From positions 2,661,001 to 2,725,000 of the forward strand of contig NZ_CP022957.1 in assembly GCF_002269385.1 (NCBI RefSeq): a stretch of 64,000 bases of DNA, written 5' to 3'. This stretch comes from Maribacter cobaltidurans. GTDB taxonomy: Bacteria; Bacteroidota; Bacteroidia; Flavobacteriales; Flavobacteriaceae. Numbering within the stretch: position 1 is the first letter of the stretch; each line of letters opens with the position of its first letter. The position numbers were made by a program, and so were the translations under genes. Positions 39,487 to 49,980 of the stretch are shown in pieces. The notes under the pieces were generated by a model. The model made no database searches, had not been told where the DNA came from, and saw only the letters and a program-made list of their open reading frames with translations.

Positions 39487-42033
39487 TTAATGCTGCCATT
39501 GTATCAAGTTGTTTTCCAACGGCACGGAAATGCCTTCGTAACTGGGTACAATACGAACGGTATAGTGATTGATAGGTCGGGAAGTATTTACCTGTGCATA
39601 AAAGTTATGTGCCCCATCTTCCCCCATCCAATCAAATTTCATCTTGATTTTTTCGGGCGCTCCACCGTTGATTCCTTCCGCGAATAGTTCTACCTGAATA
39701 TGTTTAAGGTTTATTTCTGGCAACCATATCGGTACTTTAAAGTGATGCTTTTGACGTGCACTTTCAATTTCGACGCTCCCAAATTGTATGGCATTCCATT
39801 TGTTTTTGAGCTCATTTCCTACGCTAACAATTTTTTTCCCTTTAGCTCCTTTTCTAGCTGCGCATTTTTTATAGTTGATTGCCGCTGGCAGATAAAAGTC
39901 CTCCATATATTCGCGAACCGTTCGGTTGGTGGAAAAACGGGGCGTTAGGGTCGCCATACTTTTTCTCATGCGTTCCACCCAAATTTCCGATACTCCTTTT
40001 TTGTTATGTGCGTAGAATTCGGGGACGACCTGCTGCTCCAGTATCTCATATAGTGTTGCTGCCTCGTGAGCGTCCCATGCCGGATCGTCGCCATGTTCTT
40101 GGCCATCGCCCAAGGCCCAGCCCACTTCGGGAGTATAGGCCTCGGCCCACCAACCGTCCAGTACCGATAAATTGAGGCCGCCATTTACAAGTACTTTCAT
40201 ACCACTGGTTCCGCTAGCTTCCCAGGGCCGTCTCGGGGTATTTAGCCACACATCAACCCCTTGGACCAAATTTTCCGCTAACATCATGTCATAATCACTT
40301 AGAAAAAGGACATGCTTATACAAATTATGCTGTTGGATAAACTGTACCCATTTTCGTATCAATCCTTTTCCAGCTTCATCAAATGGCGGAGCTTTACCGG
40401 CCAAGACCAATTGTACCGGATGTTCCGAATTATTAAGAATTCGGACCAAACGTTCGGGATCGTGTAATAAGAGGTCCGGTCTTTTGTAAGGCACAAATCG
40501 GCGGGCAAAGCCCAAGGTCAGGGTGTCCGGGTCAAAAACTTGGTTTGCGATCCCGACCACTTCCGACGGTAGGCCCAAGACTATTGCCTGCCTCTCAAAC
40601 CTTGCCCTTATAAAATCGACAAGGCGATTTCTGGAGCGAGTCCTAAATTCCCATAATTTTTCGTCGGATAGTTTCGAAATATGCGCTGTATGGTCAGCGA
40701 GTTCGCCCCTCCAGCGATCCTTTCCGCAGGATTCCGTCCAGATTTCATCTGCATATTTGGAATCCCAACATGGCATGTGCACCCCATTAGTTACATGGCC
40801 TACCGGAACTTCCTCTACTGGCCAGCGCGGGAAAAGATTGTTAAAAAGATTTCTGCTTACTTCACCGTGCAAACGGCTAACACCATTTACCGCCCCGCTG
40901 CCACGAATGGCCAGATAGGCCATGTTAAAACTTTCTGATCGGTTATTGATGTCGGCCCGCCCTAGGGCCATTAAATCATTAAAATCCAAGCCCAGTTGTT
41001 TTTTGGCATAAGCGCCTAAATGGTATTCCATTGACGAGGGACTGAAATGATCAAAACCAGCTGCAACCGCCGTGTGTGTCGTAAATAGGTTGCCCGTACG
41101 GGTTACGGCAAGTGCCTCCTCAAAAGAAGTTCCGTTTGCCTTCATAAAATCATTGGCACGTTCCAGAACCAGAAAGGCCGCATGGCCTTCGTTCATATGG
41201 CAGACTTCGGGTTTTATATCCAAGGCTTTTAGTAATCTGTATCCTCCTATACCCAATATGATTTCCTGTTTTATGCGCAGTTCGGGCCCTCCACCATACA
41301 GCTCATCGGTAATTCCACGATGAATCGGCAAGTTGGCGGCGTCGTTGCTATCCAAAAGATAGAGTCTCGCCCTTCCTACCTGTACCTGCCATGCACGGAG
41401 CCAAATCGGATGACCGGGCAACGATACCTTTATACGAAGCCATTCCCCGTTCGGTAAGCGTAAGGGTGTAACGGGCAATTGTCCTGGGTCATTATAGGGA
41501 AACAAGGCATTTTGCGTTCCATATTTGCCTATTTCCTGTCGGAAATAGCCTTTGGCATAAAGCAATCCCACAGCGACAACAGGCACGCCCAGATCACTGG
41601 CCGCTTTTAGTTGATCGCCTGCCACGTTGCCCAGGCCACCGGCATAAATAGGTAGGGCCTCATTAAGCATATATTCCATACTGAAATAGGCGATAGTGGT
41701 AAGCGCGGTCTTTGGATGGTTTTGCTGAAACCAAGAGGGAGCGGAAATCGCCTGTTCGTTTGCCTCTAATAAATCATTGAGTTTTTCCTGAAAAACTGGG
41801 TCTGTCAAATGCTCCTCTAACCGATCCCGTGAAACCGTCTGTAGAATGACCCATGGGTTGCGTGTGAATTCCCATAGTTCCGGATCTAGATGTTCCCATA
41901 ATTTATCCGAGGCATGGTTCCATGACCAACGGATGTTCAGGGCCAGTTCTATAAGGGCATCGATTCCCTCGATGTCAGTATGCATCAATCCGTAGAATTT
42001 ACTTGTATCGATCTTTTGTTCTTTCATAACCAT
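39487..42033 (-). CDS. glgP: Alpha-glucan (glycogen/maltodextrin) phosphorylase with DUF3417 domain
   Basis: An 848-residue phosphorylase. The N-terminal DUF3417 domain has IRWSWNHASDKLWEHLDPELW and EFTRNPWVILQTVS near 28-62, typical of the shorter bacterial/archaeal type rather than the muscle/MalP type. The pyridoxal-phosphate lysine lies in EASGTSGMKVLVNGGLNLS near 601-615, and the catalytic AGKAPPFDEAGK region precedes it. It releases glucose 1-phosphate from glycogen or maltodextrin. It lies 11 bases after the alpha-amylase stop in reading direction, so both glucan enzymes are co-transcribed with phosphoketolase. Confidence 0.93.
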   Translation of the reverse strand: MVMKEQKIDTSKFYGLMHTDIEGIDALIELALNIRWSWNHASDKLWEHLDPELWEFTRNPWVILQTVSRDRLEEHLTDPVFQEKLNDLLEANEQAISAPSWFQQNHPKTALTTIAYFSMEYMLNEALPIYAGGLGNVAGDQLKAASDLGVPVVAVGLLYAKGYFRQEIGKYGTQNALFPYNDPGQLPVTPLRLPNGEWLRIKVSLPGHPIWLRAWQVQVGRARLYLLDSNDAANLPIHRGITDELYGGGPELRIKQEIILGIGGYRLLKALDIKPEVCHMNEGHAAFLVLERANDFMKANGTSFEEALAVTRTGNLFTTHTAVAAGFDHFSPSSMEYHLGAYAKKQLGLDFNDLMALGRADINNRSESFNMAYLAIRGSGAVNGVSRLHGEVSRNLFNNLFPRWPVEEVPVGHVTNGVHMPCWDSKYADEIWTESCGKDRWRGELADHTAHISKLSDEKLWEFRTRSRNRLVDFIRARFERQAIVLGLPSEVVGIANQVFDPDTLTLGFARRFVPYKRPDLLLHDPERLVRILNNSEHPVQLVLAGKAPPFDEAGKGLIRKWVQFIQQHNLYKHVLFLSDYDMMLAENLVQGVDVWLNTPRRPWEASGTSGMKVLVNGGLNLSVLDGWWAEAYTPEVGWALGDGQEHGDDPAWDAHEAATLYEILEQQVVPEFYAHNKKGVSEIWVERMRKSMATLTPRFSTNRTVREYMEDFYLPAAINYKKCAARKGAKGKKIVSVGNELKNKWNAIQFGSVEIESARQKHHFKVPIWLPEINLKHIQVELFAEGINGGAPEKIKMKFDWMGEDGAHNFYAQVNTSRPINHYTVRIVPSYEGISVPLENNLIQWQH

Positions 42034-42044
42034 AATGCCGTTAA

Positions 42045-43742
42045 TTAAAATTTGAATGAATTGTTCTTGAACATCAAAAACTCCATGGGTTTTAGCTTTA
42101 CCTTGATGAAAAGGCGGTCAGCTTCTTTATCTGTATTTTTTTCTATCTTGATATTTTTCTTGTTACCATAGAGGCATTCCATAAGTATACCCTCTTCATT
42201 GATATTGGTATCGACCGCTATATATTCTTCTTTGGTATCCTTTGGGGAAGAATTATAGACTACGAGAATTTCGCCCTGATGCAGGATTCTTGAAAATGCC
42301 AAAAGACATTCCTCACAATCGGGAAACTGAAAATCAAGTCCGTTTTTTGAAGTTTCCCTGAAATACATTCGACCGAACTTTAGAATGGCTTCCTTTTGTC
42401 TAAGATGTGCCAAGACCGAAATTCTCTTGAATATCCATGAATCTTGGTTCAATACGTTCGTCTCCTTATCATCAGGATCGAACATTCCTTCCCTAATATA
42501 TCGGTCATCCATTCCGTTGCCCTCAAATCCTTGTTCAGTACCGTAATAAATACATGGAGCGCCAAGGGCACAAATAAGAAAGCCCACGCCCGCAACAATT
42601 TGCTCGGGAGCGGCATTATGGCCAAAGCGGTGCTTAAAGTCCATCCCCACCTGATCGTGATCATCGATATAGGTTACCAGGAATTCCCCATATTCGCCTC
42701 GGCTTAGGGCATTCTTTTGCAAATCCGAATACCGTTGTATCAATCGGTTCGGGGATGAATTACCCTTTATCACTTCTGCCAAAACACTATGCAACGGATG
42801 ATCTAAAATGGAATCTAGCCCGTAATATACATTCCGGTCCTTCGGCAGCATTTTGGGGCCTATATAGGGATTGCCCATCTCATCATTACCGATAATTTCG
42901 CCAAACAGGAAAAAGTTTCTTTTGCCCAAGGTGTAGGCATATTCCCTTATGTTGGAACAAAAACGGCTAATGTCGTTTCCTTTCATGTGTTTGACGGCAT
43001 CCAAACGAAAACCGTCCACATCCGTCTCGCGTATCCAATAACAGTGTATCTTGACCAATATATCCAGTAAACTTTCGCTGGCGGGAGAACCATCGTTCCT
43101 AAATGTTTTTAAGGTAAAGAAGTCGCCTTCCTGGGTCTCGGGATACGCATCGAAATTCCTGATCTGCCCTTTTCGGTTATACATTTCGGGGTCTGCCAGT
43201 TCGACTGGAAGCGGCCTGTCCTTCTGGCGCCAACCTCCTAGTGGAAACCGTTGGCCACCAGCATAGAAATAATCATAATCAAAAGGATAGGACCAATTAT
43301 CGCCTGAATGGTGCAGAACGATATCCAAAAAGACCCTTATATCAAGCCCGTGTGCCTTGTCCACCAATTGTTCCAGTTCTTCCTTGGTGCCCCAGCGTTT
43401 GTCCACGTCCATATAGTTCTGGATGGCATAGCCATGGTAGGATCCTGGGTTATTTTCAAACACGGGACTTAACCAGATAGCCGTACAGCCCAAATTTTTG
43501 ATGTAATCGATATTGTCTGTGATGCCTTTGATGGTGCCCCCAAAAGGCTTTTGCAGCTGTTCTTCGTTCCCGAAACCGGCATGCCGGATATCGAAATTCA
43601 TCGAATGCCGTTTATTGCTATCATGAAACCGGTCGACCATCATAAAATAAATGATCTCCTCCCGCCATTCCCTGTGACAGTTTACCCAGTACGCCTTGCC
43701 CGGTTTCGGGGAAAGATCTATTTTGCTAATTGATTTTATCAT
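42045..43742 (-). CDS. GH13 alpha-amylase family glycosyl hydrolase
   Basis: A 565-residue glycoside hydrolase family 13 enzyme. The four conserved regions are seen: region I DIVLHHSGDNW near 132-142, region II GFRLDAVKHM with the nucleophile Asp, region III FLFGEIIGND with the acid/base Glu, and region IV FVTYIDDHDQVG with the transition-state Asp. It has no signal peptide, so it acts inside the cell on stored glycogen or imported maltodextrin. It precedes glucan phosphorylase by 11 bases. Exact bond specificity (amylase, cyclomaltodextrinase or alpha-glucosidase) cannot be told. Confidence 0.9.
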   Translation of the reverse strand: MIKSISKIDLSPKPGKAYWVNCHREWREEIIYFMMVDRFHDSNKRHSMNFDIRHAGFGNEEQLQKPFGGTIKGITDNIDYIKNLGCTAIWLSPVFENNPGSYHGYAIQNYMDVDKRWGTKEELEQLVDKAHGLDIRVFLDIVLHHSGDNWSYPFDYDYFYAGGQRFPLGGWRQKDRPLPVELADPEMYNRKGQIRNFDAYPETQEGDFFTLKTFRNDGSPASESLLDILVKIHCYWIRETDVDGFRLDAVKHMKGNDISRFCSNIREYAYTLGKRNFFLFGEIIGNDEMGNPYIGPKMLPKDRNVYYGLDSILDHPLHSVLAEVIKGNSSPNRLIQRYSDLQKNALSRGEYGEFLVTYIDDHDQVGMDFKHRFGHNAAPEQIVAGVGFLICALGAPCIYYGTEQGFEGNGMDDRYIREGMFDPDDKETNVLNQDSWIFKRISVLAHLRQKEAILKFGRMYFRETSKNGLDFQFPDCEECLLAFSRILHQGEILVVYNSSPKDTKEEYIAVDTNINEEGILMECLYGNKKNIKIEKNTDKEADRLFIKVKLKPMEFLMFKNNSFKF

Positions 43743-43761
43743 TATCCGTTTCTTTTAATAA

Positions 43762-45126
43762 TTAAACAGTTGAATATTCGGTAGTCCTTTTTACATCGCT
43801 CACTTTGGTTCCCCCTGGCTTATTTCCATAAAACCTATCGAATACCATGCAGGCCGTTAGGTCTCCGGTAACGTTGATCGCAGAGCGGAACATCCCGAGC
43901 AAGCGCTCGACCCCGATGATGATGATGATTCCTTCGGCAGGAATTCCTGCACTGGATAGTACAGAGGCCAAAATCACCACGCCACCACCCGGTATGGCCG
44001 GGGTGCCGATGGAAGCGGCGACTATGGTAACTACGACAACGATGACATTGAGAAGGCCCATTTCAAGGCCATAGGCCTGTGCTATGAACAAGGTCGTTAT
44101 GGTCTGATAGAGGGCCGTCCCGTCCATATTCACGGTAGTCCCGATGGGGATTATGAAATTACTGATGGCCCCATCCACTTTGAGTTCTTCCTCCGCTGTT
44201 TTCAGCGATAAGGGCATTACCGCGGCAGAGCTTGTTGTTGAGAACGCCAAAAGCTGTACATCCGTGATCTTTCGCAAAAATTTAAAAGGGTTGCTCTGGC
44301 CAAGTATGCTGACCAGCATGATGTAAATGCCGAGCAATATGAGCAATCCCATCAGTACCACGAGCACATAAAATCCCAGACCCGTTAAGGAGTTCAGGCC
44401 AACGCTCGACGTAAGCTGTGCCATTAGACCGAATACGGCGACCGGAACCAATAACATGGCCCATTTGACCACCGTCATACAGATTTCCTGTATGGCCCCT
44501 AAGAGCAATTTTACAGGTTTAAGCAGGTCGTCGGTCAGCGACAATACGGCGACCCCTATGATAATGGTAAAAATGACGATGCTCAACATTTCGCCACTTA
44601 CCATGGAGGCCAATGGGTTTTCGGGCAGTAAATTGGTTATGGCATTCGGAATATCGTTTATTCCAAAGGATAGTTCCGAACTTTTGGCAGCGTCGGCCAA
44701 TGCATTTGTATGATCGACTTCCGCCTGTTGGTGCAGATATTTTCCGGGGGAAAAGATCAGTGCAAGTACGGTGCCTATGGTTACCGATATAATTGTTGTC
44801 GATATGAAATATAAGAGTACGCCACCACCCAACCTTTTCAAGTTATCCTTATCGTTACTAGCGATACCCGTAATGATGGAAGCCACGATCAAGGGAATCA
44901 TGATCATCTGCACCAGTTTCAGGAAGAGCATTCCCGGCAAGGCCAGCCAATTCCCTAAAACATCGGCCGTACTTTTGGTGATCCAACCGTTTTGGGGGCT
45001 TAACAACAGGCCGGCCCCGACACCTAGGAACAAGGCAATGATAACCTTGAGCCAAAGCCTATTTTCTACCAGTTTACGCAGGTAGTGGTTTAGGGATTTT
45101 AATGATTTTATTTCCGTATCGAGCAT
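43762..45126 (-). CDS. Dicarboxylate/amino acid:cation symporter (DAACS family)
   Basis: About 454 residues from ATG 45126; the longer frame from 45186 would overlap the aldolase gene by 47 bases and adds unlike residues. Eight membrane helices and two re-entrant loops are expected; the substrate/Na+ motif is seen in LLAFSTTSSAAVMPLS near 303-318 and NMDGTALYQTI near 340-350, and GTPAIPGGGVVILAS follows. These match the GltP/DctA group, which takes up succinate, fumarate, malate or glutamate with H+ or Na+. It lies between the aldolase and amylase genes and would supply or remove C4 acids in the stress module. Confidence 0.9.
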   Translation of the reverse strand: MLDTEIKSLKSLNHYLRKLVENRLWLKVIIALFLGVGAGLLLSPQNGWITKSTADVLGNWLALPGMLFLKLVQMIMIPLIVASIITGIASNDKDNLKRLGGGVLLYFISTTIISVTIGTVLALIFSPGKYLHQQAEVDHTNALADAAKSSELSFGINDIPNAITNLLPENPLASMVSGEMLSIVIFTIIIGVAVLSLTDDLLKPVKLLLGAIQEICMTVVKWAMLLVPVAVFGLMAQLTSSVGLNSLTGLGFYVLVVLMGLLILLGIYIMLVSILGQSNPFKFLRKITDVQLLAFSTTSSAAVMPLSLKTAEEELKVDGAISNFIIPIGTTVNMDGTALYQTITTLFIAQAYGLEMGLLNVIVVVVTIVAASIGTPAIPGGGVVILASVLSSAGIPAEGIIIIIGVERLLGMFRSAINVTGDLTACMVFDRFYGNKPGGTKVSDVKRTTEYSTV

Positions 45127-45139
45127 GCTTATATCTGTA

Positions 45140-46201
45140 TTATGCCACTGTGATTCTTTTCTCAAGGTAAACGCCCTGGACCGCATGTATCAATTCCACC
45201 CCTTCCTTAAAAGGTCTTTGAAAAGCTTTTCTTCCCAAAATAAGACCAGAACCCCCAGCGCGCTTGTTTACGATTGCGGTTGTAATGGCTTCGGTCAAGT
45301 CGGATGCTCCTTTGGAGCCCCCGCCGGAATTGATCAATCCAATTTTACCCATATAGCAATTGGCGACCTGTAACCGGCATAGGTCAATGGGGTGCTCTGT
45401 TGTTAAGCCCTCGTACATGGCATCGTCATATTTTCCGAATTGCAGATTCTTAAAGCCATAATTTGTGGTGGGTAACTTTTGTTTGATGATGTCAGCCTGT
45501 ATGGTTACCCCTAGGTGGTTCGCCTGACCTGTTAAATCCGCAGCGGTGTGATAGTCTTCCTTATCCGTTTTGAAGGAGTCGTTACGGGTGTAGCACCACA
45601 ATATCGTGGCCATACCGAGGCTATGGGCCTCGGCAAAGGTTTCCGCAATCTCTTTTAACTGTCGATTACTTTCCTTAGATCCAAAATATATGGTCGCCCC
45701 AATAGCAACTGCGCCCATATCCCAAGCTTCCTTGACCTTTCCGAACACGTTTTGGTCATATGTATTGGGATAGGACAATAACTCATTGTGGTTTAACTTG
45801 ACAATAAAGGGGATTTTATGGGCATATTTACGGGCATAGAGACCTAATGCCCCAAAAGTTGAGGCTACCCCATTACAACCAGCTCCAATGGCCAATTTTA
45901 TAATATTCTCAGGATCAAAATAATCGGGATTCTTATAAAACGAAAAAGCGGCACTATGCTCGACCCCTTGATCTACGGGAAGTATGTTTAAATATCCAGT
46001 ATCCTTCAGATTGCCATGCCCGTACAATTGGGCAAGACTCCGAAGCGTTTGTGGATTTCGATTACTATTGGCAAAAACTTTAGAGACAAAATCAGCATCG
46101 GGCAGTTGTAGTTCATCCTTGGTAATTTTTTCGCTTACGTGGTCCAAATAGAAGGACGCTTTGTCCCCTAATTGTTCCACTATATTTTCGTATGTTTTCA
46201 T
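45140..46201 (-). CDS. fbaB: Class I fructose-bisphosphate aldolase (DhnA/FbaB family)
   Basis: A 353-residue aldolase of the archaeal-type class I (DhnA) family. It has [16 protein letters not shown], then [19 protein letters not shown], the Schiff-base region [13 protein letters not shown] with its lysine near 138, and YTRNDSFK, then [15 protein letters not shown]. The length fits E. coli FbaB (350). It cleaves fructose 1,6-bisphosphate to triose phosphates or runs in reverse. It lies eight bases after the archaeal-type GAPDH gene. The catalytic Lys is assigned from family knowledge. Confidence 0.89.
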   Translation of the reverse strand: MKTYENIVEQLGDKASFYLDHVSEKITKDELQLPDADFVSKVFANSNRNPQTLRSLAQLYGHGNLKDTGYLNILPVDQGVEHSAAFSFYKNPDYFDPENIIKLAIGAGCNGVASTFGALGLYARKYAHKIPFIVKLNHNELLSYPNTYDQNVFGKVKEAWDMGAVAIGATIYFGSKESNRQLKEIAETFAEAHSLGMATILWCYTRNDSFKTDKEDYHTAADLTGQANHLGVTIQADIIKQKLPTTNYGFKNLQFGKYDDAMYEGLTTEHPIDLCRLQVANCYMGKIGLINSGGGSKGASDLTEAITTAIVNKRAGGSGLILGRKAFQRPFKEGVELIHAVQGVYLEKRITVA

Positions 46202-46209
46202 TGTTGTTG

Positions 46210-47226
46210 CTATTGATTAATACCTAGACTTTTATTGGTCTTTGCGATGGATTTGTTACCATCGGAATCGATTCCGGTAAGTGCCCGAATGGCATCGATG
46301 GTCTCGGGGATTACGATCGCCTGGTTATCGACCACGTAGGCATAAAAAAGTTCATCGCCCACAACCTTTAGCATATCTTCCCAAAGGGCTACCTCATACA
46401 TATCGCCCCAAGGTCTTCCCATATCCATAAACATTTCCTTGATCGTATTGTTGGAAACCAATCCTTGATCATAATGGATTAGCTTAATGCGTGTAGAGGT
46501 TTTAAAGGCGTTGAGCACTTCTTCTTTAGATGCTTCTTTCTTTAGCTTCACGTTCCAATAATGCATGTGGCTAAGGGTTTGGGGAACTTTGACCGCTGAA
46601 GTAATGACATCCAAATCGGGATCGACACTTTGCGCGTCGGGCCCTTGATGGCTTGGAATTTCCTTTTCGGGCACCATGGTGTTCATTATACCTCCTAAAT
46701 GGCTTTCCCATGGGTCGGTGGCCCTTCTTAATAATGTTCCCCGTGCATAATCCAATAAATCTGCCCTTTTTAAAGCGGTCAATGTTCTCAAGATTGATGT
46801 GGTATTACAGGAAACCACTCGGGTAGCATCAATATTTAGCGCCGTACTATAATTGTTTTCCGCACTAAAGGAATGCCCTGTTGTCTCGTGCTTTTCACCC
46901 CCTTGAAGAATGAATTTTATACCCTGTTTTTTATAGACCTCTACGTTCTTTGCCGCTATGTTCTTTGGGGTGCAGTCTACTACCAAATCTACTTGACCCA
47001 GAAGATTTTGCATGGATCCAGCTACAGGAATTTCAGACATCTTCATTTGCCCCATTGCTTGTCCTGTAGCCGCGAACACTGAATACCCTTTTTTAATGGC
47101 GGTCTGTATGCGCCAATCACTTATGACATCGCAAACCCCGACAAGGTTCATATCATCTTGTACATTGATGGCATCGGCCACTCTTTTTCCGATGACTCCG
47201 TATCCTATTACTGCAATATTTTTCAT
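46210..47226 (-). CDS. Type II (archaeal-type) glyceraldehyde-3-phosphate dehydrogenase
   Basis: A 338-residue enzyme of the archaeal-type GAPDH family, not the usual bacterial GapA. The Rossmann start is [18 protein letters not shown], the NAD(P) region has GVCDVISDW, the catalytic Cys is in [13 protein letters not shown] near 140, and a His follows in the second domain. It oxidises glyceraldehyde 3-phosphate to 1,3-bisphosphoglycerate with NAD or NADP. In bacteria this form is rare and usually sits in such stress clusters. It is 10 bases after NhaA in reading order and eight before the aldolase. Confidence 0.9.
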   Translation of the reverse strand: MKNIAVIGYGVIGKRVADAINVQDDMNLVGVCDVISDWRIQTAIKKGYSVFAATGQAMGQMKMSEIPVAGSMQNLLGQVDLVVDCTPKNIAAKNVEVYKKQGIKFILQGGEKHETTGHSFSAENNYSTALNIDATRVVSCNTTSILRTLTALKRADLLDYARGTLLRRATDPWESHLGGIMNTMVPEKEIPSHQGPDAQSVDPDLDVITSAVKVPQTLSHMHYWNVKLKKEASKEEVLNAFKTSTRIKLIHYDQGLVSNNTIKEMFMDMGRPWGDMYEVALWEDMLKVVGDELFYAYVVDNQAIVIPETIDAIRALTGIDSDGNKSIAKTNKSLGINQ

Positions 47227-47236
47227 ATCCTTATTA

Positions 47237-48568
47237 TTATTTAACTGTTATTAATTTTTTACTGTTTCTGTATAATAGTACCGCGCCTATTACCCCTGCT
47301 ATCATAGAAGCGAATAGGATGCTTACTTTGGACGTAAATATTAGGGACTCGTCCGTGAAAGCCAATTCATTTATAAACAATGACATTGTAAAGCCTATTC
47401 CTCCAAGAAAAGCCACGCCATAAATCATGTTCCAATTCACGTTTTCCGGAAGCTTGGCGAGTTTTAATGCGACCAATAGTCTTGAAAAAGTGGCAATACC
47501 CATGACTTTACCAAGAATCAGGCCTAGACCAATCCCCAAGCTAACGGGGCTGGATAGTACTTTCAACAAATCTCCATGAAGATGTATTCCGGCATTTGCC
47601 AAAGCGAACAAGGGAAGAATTACAAAGCCCACTATTGGGTTTAAAGTCCTTTCCAATTTTTGAAGTGGAGTTTCAGCCTCGGAACTTGTAGTCTTTATAT
47701 CCTCCAATATCTCCAATTGCGTTTTTGAGATAAGTGTTCCCTTTATAGACTTGGTTTCTTGAAATCTCTTATGCAAACGGTCTAAACGCTCTAAAAAGGT
47801 ATTCTCCTTAATTTTTACCCTACCAGGAATGGCAAATGCCGTCAGAATCCCGGCAATGGTTGGATGTACCCCTGAAAAAAAGAAGGCCAGCCAAACACCG
47901 CCGATACCAATAATGGCATAGAACCAAGTGCTTCTCACTCCCGCATAATTGCCGATAATCAAAGCTCCGAAGAACAATAGCCCATGTAGTAGATCCATCT
48001 CGGATATACCGGAAGTATAAAATAGGGCAATGACCAAGACGCCTCCCAAATCATCCACTATCGCCAACGTAATAAGAAAAACCCTTAAAGAGGCTGGCAG
48101 TCTTTTGCCGACAAGGGCCAGAACCCCTAGAGAAAAGGCAATATCCGTGGCCATGGGAATGCCCCAACCATTAGAAGCTTCGCCCGAGCTATTGAACATA
48201 AAATAAACAAGGGCAGGAAGTACCATGCCACCTATAGCTGCACCAATAGGTAGCACCGCATTCTTTGGGGATGAAAGTTTACCACCGATTATTTCACGTT
48301 TCAGCTCCAGACCTACTTGTAGAAAGAAGAGGGCCATCAAACCATCGTTGATCCATAACAGCAGTGGCTCCGATAGCTGAAGACTGCCAACGGTAAAGGC
48401 AATATCAGTTTGCATTAAGTCGATATAATATTCCTTCCACGGCGAATTGGCCCAGACCATTGCGACGACGACCGTGATAAAGAGAACAACACCACTGTTA
48501 TTGAGTTCTTTGGCCGTGCTGCCGAAGAATTTAATAATGCTGTTATTTGTATGGTGTTTAGACATCAA
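47237..48568 (-). CDS. nhaA: Na+/H+ antiporter NhaA
   Basis: A 443-residue NhaA-type antiporter. Seen: GLMALFFLQVGLELKREI near 76-93, with the ion-pathway Glu; MATDIAFSLGVLALVGKRLP near 135-154, and ITLAIVDDLGGVLVIALFY with the paired Asp of the cation site (about 162-180). The C-terminal helices end at LLYRNSKKLI. It exchanges two H+ for one Na+ and adjusts internal pH and sodium. It overlaps the NDH-2 gene by 11 bases, so proton economy and NADH oxidation would be made together. Confidence 0.94.
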   Translation of the reverse strand: MMSKHHTNNSIIKFFGSTAKELNNSGVVLFITVVVAMVWANSPWKEYYIDLMQTDIAFTVGSLQLSEPLLLWINDGLMALFFLQVGLELKREIIGGKLSSPKNAVLPIGAAIGGMVLPALVYFMFNSSGEASNGWGIPMATDIAFSLGVLALVGKRLPASLRVFLITLAIVDDLGGVLVIALFYTSGISEMDLLHGLLFFGALIIGNYAGVRSTWFYAIIGIGGVWLAFFFSGVHPTIAGILTAFAIPGRVKIKENTFLERLDRLHKRFQETKSIKGTLISKTQLEILEDIKTTSSEAETPLQKLERTLNPIVGFVILPLFALANAGIHLHGDLLKVLSSPVSLGIGLGLILGKVMGIATFSRLLVALKLAKLPENVNWNMIYGVAFLGGIGFTMSLFINELAFTDESLIFTSKVSILFASMIAGVIGAVLLYRNSKKLITVK

Positions 48569-49973
48569 TACTGGATTTTTTTGTGTTTACATCCTTTTCC
48601 AAATGATTTTCGGAATTATCCTTTGTTTGAGTTTTCCCAGTAGTATTAAGTTTGAAATTCCTAATAATTACCCTATTGCTCTTTTCATAGGAAAAATAGC
48701 TTACGGCCCAATTGAAGCCGACCAATAACTTGTTTCGAAACCCACTAATGGATAACAGGTGTACGACCGACCACAGCAACCAAGCAAAATAGCCGGCAAA
48801 CTTTAGTTTACCTAAATCTGCAACAGCCTTGCGCTTACCAACGGTAGCCAAAGAACCCTTGTCCTTATAGCTAAATAACCCTATTGGTTTATCATTGATG
48901 ATCCCCATCAATGTGCAGGCAAGGTATTTTCCCTGTTGGATGGCCGCCTGTGCTACCTGTGGGTGGCCTTTTGGGGTCTCTTCGGAAATCAGGGCGGCAA
49001 TATCCCCGATGGCATAAATGTTTTCTTGACCGTCTACTTTCAAATAAGTATCGGTTTTTAAGCGATTTCCCTTCACTACATGCCTTTCATCGATACCCTT
49101 TGGGAAGTCCCCTTTTACACCTGCCGTCCAAATCAAGTTCTTTGCTAAAATCGTCTTCCCACTTTTGGTTTGCACTACCGTACCGTCATAATTGCTAACG
49201 GATTCTTTCAACAACACTTTTACGTTTAGATTTTCCAAATAGGTCAGGGTTTTTGAGGAAGCTTTGTCTGACATCGCCATGAGTAGTTCGTCCATAGCTT
49301 CCACCAAATAGATGTTCATTATGGAAGAAGGGTACTCGGGATAGTCCTTTGGAAGGATGTATTTGCAAAACTCCGCCAAGGCACCTGCCATTTCTACTCC
49401 GGCGGGGCCGCCGCCCACAATCACAAAATTCGTGAGGGCATCGCGTTCCTCATCATCGCATGTAATCGCGGCCTGCTCCAAGTTTTGCAGCATCATGTGG
49501 CGGATATTTAGGGAATCTCGGATATCCTTCATGCCCAAACTATTTCTTTCCACTTCTTCCATACCAAAGAAGTTGGTCTTTGTTCCCGTTGCTAAGACCA
49601 GATAGTCGTAGGTAAGTTTTCCTTTGTTCGTTATGACAGTATTGGTAGAGGCTTGAATTTCCTTTACCTCGGCCAGCCTGAAGCTCACATTCTTATACCC
49701 CTTAATTTGTTTTCTAAAAGGGAACACAATACTATCGGGTTCGAGGCCGCTAGTGGCTACCTGATAAAATAAGGGTTGGAATTGATGAAAGTTGTTGCGG
49801 TCTATCAGTACAACCTGAACATCTTTGTTTTTCAGCCCTTCCACCAATGCTAGACCCGCAAAGCCCCCTCCAACTATAACTACCCGTGGCAACCTAGAAT
49901 TTGGCAAGCAGATTGCTTCCGTCACTTTGCACGTATGATCGTCGATACCGTTTAACATTTGATTCTGTTTCAT
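48558..49973 (-). CDS. ndh: Type II NADH dehydrogenase (NDH-2)
   Basis: A 471-residue FAD-containing NADH:quinone oxidoreductase. The N-terminal dinucleotide site is VVIVGGGFAGLALVEGL near 32-48, followed by NFHQFQPLFYQVATSGLEPDS, the NDH-2 signature. The NADH site is FVIVGGGPAGVEMAGALAEF near 180-199. FAD second motif YAIGDIAAL is near 327. The C-terminus has an amphipathic membrane-binding stretch (FAWLLWSVVHLLSIS). It reoxidises NADH without pumping protons. It follows a Usp by seven bases and overlaps NhaA by 11. Confidence 0.94.
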   Translation of the reverse strand: MKQNQMLNGIDDHTCKVTEAICLPNSRLPRVVIVGGGFAGLALVEGLKNKDVQVVLIDRNNFHQFQPLFYQVATSGLEPDSIVFPFRKQIKGYKNVSFRLAEVKEIQASTNTVITNKGKLTYDYLVLATGTKTNFFGMEEVERNSLGMKDIRDSLNIRHMMLQNLEQAAITCDDEERDALTNFVIVGGGPAGVEMAGALAEFCKYILPKDYPEYPSSIMNIYLVEAMDELLMAMSDKASSKTLTYLENLNVKVLLKESVSNYDGTVVQTKSGKTILAKNLIWTAGVKGDFPKGIDERHVVKGNRLKTDTYLKVDGQENIYAIGDIAALISEETPKGHPQVAQAAIQQGKYLACTLMGIINDKPIGLFSYKDKGSLATVGKRKAVADLGKLKFAGYFAWLLWSVVHLLSISGFRNKLLVGFNWAVSYFSYEKSNRVIIRNFKLNTTGKTQTKDNSENHLEKDVNTKKSSIDV

Positions 49974-49980
49974 TAACTTT

